Assembly: GCF_029962835.1 (NCBI RefSeq)
Contig: NC_080582.1
Location: forward strand, 70,738,177-70,802,176
Origin: Magnolia sinica
Lineage: Eukaryota; Streptophyta; Magnoliopsida; Magnoliales; Magnoliaceae
DNA: 64,000 bases
Direction: 5' to 3'
Shown here: piece after piece, positions 55,873 to 64,000 of the stretch
Numbering within the stretch: the first letter of the stretch is position 1
How the letters are laid out: each line of letters begins with the position of its first letter
Notes under the pieces: model-generated
The model's input: the letters and a program-made list of their open reading frames with translations, nothing else
Told to the model about the DNA's origin: nothing
Databases searched by the model: none
Translations under genes and position numbers: made by a program

Positions 55873-56095
55873 TGAGTCATTTCATCAAACACTTGGTGAG
55901 CAACATCAATATCAAAGTAACCGAGTCACCAAACTAGTTCCATCTGAGTTCGATTCGAGTCGGGGTTCAATTCGAGTTGAATCGAGCTCGGCCAAGGTCG
56001 AACTCAGTTCGAAGTTTCGAACCAAGTTGAATCGAGCATTTTTTAGTCGAGTCGAGCGACCTAACCAAGCTAACTCGATTCGTGTATAGCCCTAA
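55873..56095. mobile_element. hAT-type MITE fragment (right half)
   Basis: Begins inside the element at GAGTCATTTCATCAAACACTT and ends CGATTCGTGTATAGCCCTAA, matching the right half of 3548-3980 and 47816-48345. The left half is missing. Confidence 0.6.
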
Positions 56096-56253
56096 TCTTA
56101 CCACATAATACCTGCATAAAGGGCGTCCAATTAAAATAATGGAATAGATGAAATGTGTAAACAATGGACCATTGAATAGAGAAATGAGCAATAGAAAGGC
56201 TTCAATTTGTAAAATTCTCTATGCAGGTCTAAAAAATCAAGGGAGAAAACTGA

Positions 56254-56976
56254 TGTAGAGCGGGTTATGGACATTTTCATGGCCAAGATGGATCGGAAAA
56301 GGCCAGGTTGACGACAAAAGTGATCTGAACCGTCAAACCTTAAATCGGATGTATCTCGCAATCTGAAATGAGTTGTTAGACATAAAAAATATGATTTTGG
56401 GGTAGGATGGACTACTTTAGCCACCCAACCCGCTATGTTGGGTTGCGCAAACCATATTTGTGAAATAACATCAGATCAACCGCCGTTTAACTATTTTAAT
56501 TTCATTTTTACTATAAATAGTAAGTGTTAGTTTGATTATAACTATTCATCCGCTGCGCTTTAGGAGTTGCGCCCAACGCAAAAAGTGCTTAGAATAATTA
56601 AGACAATAATGTGGTGAAGCCAAATAGAACACTTACTATTTTTGACCGAAAACCTTGCGTACTGGTAGACATCACACGACCATCTAGAAATAGTAAGTAT
56701 ACTATTTATAGTAACTTGTGAATTCTAGGTTTTTAGTTGTAATTTGATTCTGAAATTTCTCTCATTGCTTAATATCACTATTTAAAGGGTTGTAAACTCA
56801 TTTATTTTATTCATCAATCAAATTACAAATTTTATAGAATTTATTTTTATTTTGTTTTTTTGTCTCGCGCATTTGAGAAATCTATGTAAGGAGTCTAGAG
56901 AAGCTCAAGGGATACGGAGTAGTTATCCTTGAGAAAGACAGACGGTGATAGACCTCACCACGTTCATCCCTAAGTA
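56254..56976 (+). repeat. Solo LTR of second Ty3 family
   Basis: Starts TGTAGAGCGGGTTATGG and continues through TATTTAAAGGGTTGTAAACTC to the family's end region near 56976. No internal sequence or second LTR is attached. A 5-bp target duplication was not recognised, so it may be a truncated rather than a true solo copy. Confidence 0.75.
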
Positions 56977-57204
56977 AAAATAATAATTGATGGCACGAGG
57001 CCACACGTTTCAGAGCCATCCTGTCAAGATCGAGACATGGTTCCATTTGCTTCCAAAGCAATGTAAGCAATTTTGATCGTCCAACCTATACAGCATGGAC
57101 AGTATTTTTTGGCCCTGTTAATACCAACAACAACAATATTACAGTAATGGTTGTGGCCACATTTGTCTTATTCAAACACGTGTCCCCTCTACTAAGCCTC
57201 AAAA

Positions 57205-57410
57205 CATAAATCTATGGGCCCCATACCACGGTACATGTGTGAAATGCAATATGTCCATCACTTTCACCAGCTCATTTTAGTACACGAGCCGAAAAAGCTG
57301 GTCAATCAAAACTCAAGTGGGCCACACCATTAGGCAACACAGGGAATGGAGGGGCATACTATTGAAATCTTCTTGCGGAGCACTATGATGTTTACATGAA
57401 ATCTTCTTGT
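57205..57410. mobile_element. MITE half
   Basis: CTATGGGCCCCATACCACGG, CCAGCTCATTTTAGTACACG and CAAGTGGGCCACACCATTAGG are in family order, but no right arm follows; a complete MITE starts directly after at 57411. Confidence 0.45.
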
Positions 57411-57860
57411 GGTAGGTTCTCTGTGGGCCCCACCATGATGTATGTGTTTCATCCATGCCGTCCATATATTTTTATAGATCATTTTAGGGTATGAGACCAA
57501 AAATGAGGTATACAACAAACTCAAGTGCACCACATTACAGGAAACAGTTTTGAATGGGTGTCGACCATTAAAAACTTTTTGGGGACCATAAAAGTCTTGG
57601 ATCAAGCTTAAATTTTTTTTCCCTTCATCTAGGTCTGTATGACCTATTCAACGGATCGGATGTCAAATAAAAAGTACAGTAGGCCTTAGGAGGATTTTAA
57701 TGGTGGATATCCAATCACTATTGTTTTCCTGTGGTGTGTTCCACCTGAGATTTATATCCCTCTCATTATGGGATCAAGCCCTAAAATAATCTGTAAAAAT
57801 GGATGAACAGCATGGAAGAAACACATACATCATGGTGGGGCCCACAGAGCACCGACCACC
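57411..57860. mobile_element. Complete MITE with about 100-bp inverted arms
   Basis: The left arm is GGTAGGTTCTCTGTGGGCC... with CACCATGATGTATGTGTTTC; the right arm is its inverse, ending CCCACAGAGCACCGACC. Of the first 24 bases, 22 match between arms. It is the best preserved copy of the family here. There is no ORF, and target duplication was not recognised. Confidence 0.85.
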
Positions 57861-59699
57861 AGCCACCGGGCTAGTGGCAGGGGGAGTAACCAATCCGGGT
57901 CCTTCGTAAGGTGGTTACAGCCATGATCAAGGGAAAAGCCAAATATCTATCCAATCCAAGATTTGAATAGGTTTTAGGAAGGTTTTAATGGTGTGTATTC
58001 AATCTTTGTTCCTTTGGTGTGGTTTACTTGAGTTTTGGATAGGCTGGATTTTTGTGACCAAGTTCTAACCTGATTTGATGAAAATGTGGATGTGGTGGAT
58101 GTCACGCACATAAAAAGGCCCAGCATACGTCCTGTAAATGAGATGAATGAAATGTATAGTGCTCTTCAACTACAATAGTGAAATATTGGGGCCCTTAACA
58201 AACTGACTTAAAACTTGGGTTTCTTCATGTGGTGTATACAACATTAGTTCTGTTCCCTTGATGTTTGGCATATAACATCTCTTTCAAGGACCTTTCTAAA
58301 AGGATTGGTGGATTTTGTATAGATAAAACATGATGAATTATAATTATTCTATATATGAGGAATTGACTAACATAGATTTGTCTGAGACTAATTAATATCT
58401 TAAACCAATGTGTATGTTCTCTACTATAGGTCTTATTATAACTTTGAATGTGTTACTTTGCTAGGTGTGTGGGTAAAAAGAAGATACCAATGTCAGCTTT
58501 TCAAGAATAGCCTTTGAATTTAGAGGGAAAGAGAAAAATATCTATGAAAGATAAATCAATTTTGATATATTAAATAAAGTACTAATTACAATGTATTTGA
58601 TATTCTTATACAAGCAAAAGAAACCCTAGATTCCTAATTTGAATTGAATTAAGATGCTTTTTCAAAATAATAAAAATAGTATAATGACATTTAATTCTAC
58701 TTAAAAAAATAAATAACCTAACCTTAGATGACTAAAACAATGACGCTAGACCACAACCAGACTCTCAAAACTTTAAAAATAAAAAATAAAACTTACTAAA
58801 AAATAATTATTGTTAATTAACTTTATACTAATTTGATCCCTAAAACAATTGAAATTTATGAAATTTTTTGTTAGCTAATTAACCTTGTTTTATTGGCCAG
58901 AGCATGGAGCTTGTCAATAGCTTTTAAAGATATATTATACATGTAAAACAGATAACCGGTCATAAATTTATAGCTGTTGCAAATTATAGTGCACGTTTAG
59001 ATTGCTTTTGCCTAATCAGGCCATCTAACCCAAATTTGTGCAATCTTGGGCCCTCCATTTACTTATCCTTTACCCATCCTACATCACTATAAAAGTAGTT
59101 AGTGATGTGTTATATTACCAAATTTGGATATTGGACCCTAGGTGTTTCCAATCTCAATTGCTTGTTATCTTAGCCCGTGGCTACGACTTCATTTTCCTCA
59201 TCTTGTTTAGATGAGGCTTGTTATAGTGACTTTGCTTTTGCCATCAATTCTTCAATCATGAGACCATCCGAAAAACGCTTATCAATGACGTATTCAGTCT
59301 ACCCTTCAACATCCATATCAAGATTTTGTTTATTCTTGACTAGTTCAAATCCCATATGAAGTTTGGCCATGTTAACCAATTATCGGTCTTAATTGTATCC
59401 ATGGGAACTTCATATGAGGTTCACCCCATCCAACGGTTAATTGTCTTCGTTTCACTTGATACCTTTGCCAACTCGTTTTTTAGTTCGCATCATCCCTTTT
59501 GGTACTACTGGAAACTTTAGATGACTCTTTCTTTTTCAAATTCCTTCTTGACCAGGGCGAGGTTTAACTATTATTTTTCCTAAAAAGGACCTAGGGTGAT
59601 TGTCGGTGTGCTTGACCCTTTGTTGGTAAAAAGAACTACCTTCTTCCATGTTTCAAATGACCGATTGTCCTACCTTATAATTAGGTTGATAAAATCACT
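57861..59699. other. Non-coding stretch, no gene seen
   Basis: 57900-59160 is AT-rich without structure. 59170-59700 may hold further decayed minus-strand gypsy coding sequence continuing from 59700, but I could not read a convincing motif there. Confidence 0.4.
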
Positions 59700-60717
59700 C
59701 GTTTGACCGAGTTGGACTCGCACATCACTCACATAAGTGATGGCATTTGGAATTCATCACCTTTGAACGTGCTTCAATCTATTCAATTGTATGCATAGAC
59801 CCCATAGTCCTCTTGCCAACGTCTAGTTTCAATGTCAATTTTTTGTTACAGTCAAATCAACCTTTGCGGATTAATGGTGGCCATGTTGATTTTCAATTAG
59901 TTGGAAATAGATCAGTATTAATCAACATTGCTTCTTTTTCTTTTTTAAAAAACTTTAACAATTCTTTTGTCAATATCATCTTGAATAATATTCCTAAAAA
60001 CCACACATTTGTTAGTAGAATATGATTAAATTCCATGCCATTTGCAATATTTAATTTTCTTTAATTCTTCCGACGTTGATATCTTATGGTTAACAAAAAC
60101 TTTGATAAATTTTCCAACAAACATGATATTAAAGATCTCATCGAACCAAGTAATATCATAGGTGTACGTTCGTTACACTTTCTGATTGTGCAGTGTGTTC
60201 GCCTCTATCTTAACTAATGCCAAGCAAACAAATGGATGTTTAGCCACTACTTCGACCACGATAACGTTATAATTAGGATTATAATAATATGTTCATGCTA
60301 ATGAATTCTTCTGTCGTATTAACTCTTGAAGTAGAGCCTCATATCAAGATACATTCTTGGTTGGATCATAAGGATTTATGAATTATGTCATAATAAACTT
60401 TTTTTGAAGTTTAAATTATAGGTCGTCTAAGGCCAGCTAGACGAATTCTGTCTCAATCATTACTACCTTGCACCGGCTTTTTGCTCTTTTAAACTGAGCG
60501 ATATAATTTTCAACTGATTCCCTTAGCAATTGTCAATTGTTAAAACCGTGCCAAATCGGGTATAGAAATTTCACTATCATTATAAAAGAACTGGGTATGA
60601 AACTTTTCATCCATCTCTTACCAAGTTTATATAGAATTTGGTAACATATTACAGTACCATGTAAAGGCTACCCCAATGAGTGAATGGCCAAATAATTGCA
60701 ATTTATAATAATCATTA
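59700..60717 (-). pseudogene. Ty3/gypsy gag relic, minus strand
   Basis: Read from 60717 down, capsid appears as FGHSL.GVAFTWYCNMLPNS, then NYIAQFKRAKSRCKV and a C-terminal KYCKWHG....TNKCVVFRN knuckle near 60030. It is related to, but clearly diverged from, the relics at 11395 and 35060. Stops and frameshifts are frequent. Its 5' side is cut by the LTR that starts at 60718. Confidence 0.7.
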
Positions 60718-62217
60718 TGTAACCCCCGGCCCAACCAGAACAGTGTCCTGAGGTGTCCACATGGGAACTGCCGCAGGACCGCTCAATTTGACCGCTCGTG
60801 CGAGGGGTACCACCAACAAATTAACCCAGGTTATCCCATTTAGGCAAATAAGTCAGTTTGTGTTCGGACCAAGTGCGGGCCGTTAAGCCAGATAGCCTGT
60901 TGTACTTGGCAACAGCCTGTGCGGGCTGTGCGGCGGCCAAGAAGGGTCAAAAAAATCTAAAAATTGGAAAAACCATAGATCTCACTGGGCTTGTGGTCCG
61001 TTGCGTACCACGGACTCAGTAGATGCCTAGAAATTAATTATCTGCGCCGTCCTAAAGGCACCTCTCCACACTATATGGTAAAATGAAGTATGTGCTCTAT
61101 AGTCGATTGACCTGTATCACCTATAAACAGTATAAAATCAGGTCAATAGAAATTTTTTGTGTGACGGGATCCGATATGATGATGCTTATACAAAGAGGTG
61201 ATGATGCTTATGCAAAGAGGTAAGAAAAATAAACTAGATCACTAGAAATTTCTGGTGTGACGGGATCCGATGTACGACAAGTCATAGAGCATACGTTCGC
61301 TAGAGATCTAGAGAAGTAGGGGGGTTGAGAAGGGAATAGATGTCATGATGAATGCTTGTATGTAAAAATGAATGAATCTTTGGCTTGATCTTGAATAGGA
61401 TAAGACATGAACCGAACCATGACCAATCTAGGCTAGGCTTATGTGTTGGAAAGATTGAGGGAAAGGTTAGGGGTGGCTTGAAAGATCAGAACTTTGAGGG
61501 CTCAGAAGCTCCTTTCCTCTCCTTCACTCTCTCCCTCACTCTCTTTCTCTCTTACTCTCTCTTGGATGAGAAGGTGTTAGTTGTGTTGTTCTTCTTAGGT
61601 GTGTGGAAATAAGAAGAGGAGAGGGTCATTTATAGCCTTCTCCAATAGCTTTATGGTAAATAGGGGGTAGATAAAGGTTAAAATGGTGTAATGGAGGCTT
61701 GTGATTGGCTAAGGAGAGAGGAGCATCACGTGGCGCCCTCCCATTGGCTCTCGAAGCTGGTAAAATGGTAAATAGTAAACCCTAGAGGGGTAAATTCAGG
61801 AAAAAGTTGACTTTCGTGCTAGGGGACAACTATCCACACGCGGGCCGCAAGCGGTGGTAATTGGAGTACCGCCGGCGGTAGTCTAACTACCGCCCGAGCT
61901 GCGCTCGGGCCGGGTCCGAGCATGTGGGCTTTGCTTGATGCGCTGATTCGTCCGATGGTCTCCTTTTTGGATTTTTGCAGCTTGTATAGGTGGTCTTAGG
62001 GTTGGGTGAAAGGTTCTAGTCAAGATATATGGTACAGGCGAGGGCCATATGCGGACTGAACGGTTTGGATTACGATTTTTGGTTGCAAATTGGAAGTTTG
62101 GGATTTTGGGTCAGGATTTTAGGTTAAAGCTGGGACTAGGGTTTGGTTTTGGATATGATCATGATTCTTGGATTGTCTTAGCCTTCTCGAGATGTTAGCC
62201 TGGGTGGGGTGTCTACA
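60718..62217 (+). repeat. LTR, about 1.5 kb, at a chimeric junction
   Basis: Begins TGTAACCCCCGGCCC and ends GGGTGTCTACA, TG...CA termini of a Ty3-type LTR. It has a tandem pair around TGACGGGATCCGATATG (61161 and 61258). A CT-rich leader and TTATAGCC lie near 61500-61640. No PBS or polypurine tract adjoins it, and the flanking five bases (CATTA, CTTAC) differ. Orientation is assumed from termini only. Confidence 0.55.
61161..61290. repeat. Local tandem duplication in LTR
   Basis: GTGTGACGGGATCCGAT occurs twice about 97 bp apart, and GATGATGCTTATACAAAGAGG is followed at once by a near copy. Confidence 0.75.
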
Positions 62218-62560
62218 CTTACAATACTCATGAAAGTCGTTAATGTATTCACCACTATTGTCAGTGCGGATGCACTTCAATGATCTATCTGTCTCTCTCT
62301 CTCGACCATAGCATGAAATAATTTAAACACACCAAAGACCTTATCCTTGGATTTCAAAGCCTAAACCCAAACCCTCTTAGATGCATCATCTATAAAAGTG
62401 ACAAAATTCAATGCCCCACCCAAGGTTTTTGTCCTCATAGGACCACAAACATCAGAATAAACCAAATCTAATGCATGCATTTTATTAACATGAGAAGCAG
62501 ATTTAATAAATGAAACTCTGTTATTTTCCTGATAAACAATCAATACAAGTTTTGAGAGGT
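62218..62560 (-). pseudogene. Ty1/copia integrase fragment
   Basis: Minus-strand reading gives ALDLVYSDVCGPMRTKTLGG, then NFVTFIDDASKRVWV and, after an in-frame stop near 62360, further sequence to a TDNSGEY-like motif near 62250. This is the start of the copia integrase core, with the first Asp in VYSD and the second in TDN. No other copia domains are seen on either side, so it is a fragment. Confidence 0.85.
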
Positions 62561-62870
62561 ATACCTATCATGTCTGGAAGGAGCTGGCCAAAATTTAGGA
62601 AATAAAACCCTTTGACTCTCTCTCTCACTCACTCACTCCTACAAAAATTTTAGCAACAAAGGAGTGGAGAGAGTGAAGAGAGCAGAGAGAGAGAAGGAGG
62701 GAGAAAAGGTGGGACCCAAGGGAGGTAAAGTCTTGCAACTCCTTCCCTCTTCCTCAAGAAATCCCTCACCCACAACCGCAAGAACAACTCTCCGCCGATT
62801 GGATAGGTAACCACCCATCTTCTTAGAAATACCTTGTGTTGAGCTAGGATTTGCATTAAATTTTAACATG
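62561..62870. other. CT/AG-rich spacer
   Basis: A CT-rich run (62615-62640), an AG-rich run (62660-62710) and a CCTTCCCTCTTCC stretch. Two overlapping minus-strand ORFs here arise from low-complexity sequence. It may be the leader of the LTR that follows. Confidence 0.4.
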
Positions 62871-64000
62871 CAAATACATTTGACTTAGGATTTCTACAAA
62901 TTGACCCGCAAGTTTGGCAACCCTAGATCGATTCCGCAAGCTCTTGACGATTCGTAGGTGCGGACTATTATTCTTAGGTGGCCTAGCACTAATTTTAGTA
63001 TGAATATAATGATTATAAATGTTTGGGTGATGTGTTTGAATAATTTAGAGAGAACCTACCCAAGACCGTACATGATAGATCCTCCCAAATTACATGGAAT
63101 GATTAAGTATTGTTTGTTTGTTCCTCAACATGATTAGGCATGAATTTGATGATTGCATGTCCACCTCATACTTAATTCTTGTAAAATGTTTTCCTTGTAG
63201 CATGTATGATACATCAATCCTTGTCGTATTTTTGTGCTATGAGTAATATATAATTCTTGGTCTCTTCGCTAACCCCTCACAACACACATACACATTAATT
63301 TCGTATTATTGTTAGTAGTTGCATTTATAGAAAAAATCTAAATTTTATGTTTGATGTATGAGTGCATGACATCACTTGTGTTAGAAGACAAACCCTGAAT
63401 TGTTAGAGTATTATTAAATACCATCAAATCTCTAGGTTGGTCAGGGAACAAAAGTGGGGAGAAGGAGGTCCCGTTGGTAGGACCATCCTGTGGCTAGACC
63501 AGCGGATTGGGGCTGATGCGAATGGGTGACAGTAGTTTGACTATATAGGTTGCTTGTACCCGATGTCATCTGTTATATACTCGCCTAAACTCGCACGGCT
63601 AGTCCACTTATTGACCAACAATGTCTGCTCACACCTGTATGGAACCTGGAACACCCTTCGTCCACTGGAGCCCATTGATAACCATTTGAAACCGATCCAC
63701 TATCTCGAGAACCATGCATGGTGGAATGGGACACCGTGTCCGAGCTATCGGCCCACGCTGGGGTGACGAGCCTCCCTGTAGTGACCCCGAGCAATCCCAC
63801 TTCCCAGCACTCTCCATGTGCTTGAAATCGAGGATGGGGAACCTGATGGGATCAAGAATCGCAGGGTCCTGACCTCGCACGTTGAGGGGCCTTGGCCTCG
63901 CAACCAGTTGAGGGCATTGATACTGTGGGGTATACTAGTTTTCCCAATCTGCTGGATGAACGGAATTAATTAAAAACTCGGCTAACACTATCACGATCGT
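62870..64000 (+). mobile_element. Partial LTR related to the chromovirus LTR
   Basis: 63700-63800 matches the repeated part of the chromovirus LTR (TGGGACACCGTG, GACGAGCCTCCC, GTAGTGACC), and 62960-63030 recalls its TATAAATGTTTAGG region. Spacing and order agree with 15340-16480. It is strongly diverged and runs off the window. Confidence 0.55.

Noticed and set aside
57330..57605. 91-codon minus-strand ORF
   Set aside because: It spans a MITE boundary and reads through the inverted arm.

Overview
This is nuclear DNA from a flowering plant. It is dominated by transposable elements nested in one another and shows no intact host gene. Plant markers are Ty3/gypsy and Ty1/copia LTR elements with initiator-tRNA-Met primer sites, hAT-like elements with 8-bp target duplications, a tRNA-type SINE, a plant-type uS7 (RPS5) processed pseudogene, and many copies of a GGGCCCACC-ended MITE. 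From memory, that MITE style is common in magnoliid-type genomes; the sequence alone does not prove the lineage.

Layout. 1-9.9 kb: a duplicated unit (1-1540, again 7990-9870), hAT-like and MITE elements, and a SINE (6175-6314). 9.97-14.29 kb: a hAT element, an old gag relic (11395-13140) and the start of an LTR-like block rich in CATCGA words. 14.29-37.95 kb: a large Del/Tekay-like chromovirus with a 3.27-kb 5' LTR, a PBS, an extra ORF before gag (18318-19628), gag-protease (19926-21623), pol with a chromodomain (21620-24540) and a 3' LTR. That 3' LTR begins at 24542, is cut at 26836 and resumes only for its last 59 bases at 37889-37947, where the ACATT target duplication matches the left side.

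The 11 kb lodged inside the 3' LTR (26837-37888) holds an inverted gag-protease-LTR half of a second Ty3 family (26837-29078), a second copy of the chromovirus's own left flank (8794-14215), and a third partial Ty3 element (31977-34984) inserted in that copy. 37.95-41.8 kb: the rest of the LTR-like block, a protease relic with a 765-bp insertion flanked by identical 106-bp repeats, and another LTR-like block. 41.83-42.65 kb: a minisatellite. 42.86-48.95 kb: a decayed, collinear copy of 1.5-4.45 kb, split by an RPS5 processed pseudogene, an LTR fragment, a SINE and a MITE. 49-57.9 kb: hAT-like and MITE elements and a solo LTR. 59.7-64 kb: minus-strand gypsy gag, a 1.5-kb LTR, a minus-strand copia integrase fragment and part of another large LTR.

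Nothing here appears to work together as a host pathway. The interest lies in the order of insertions, the duplication of an element's flank into its own 3' LTR, the extra chromovirus ORF, and stop codons that fit decay of methylated cytosines.
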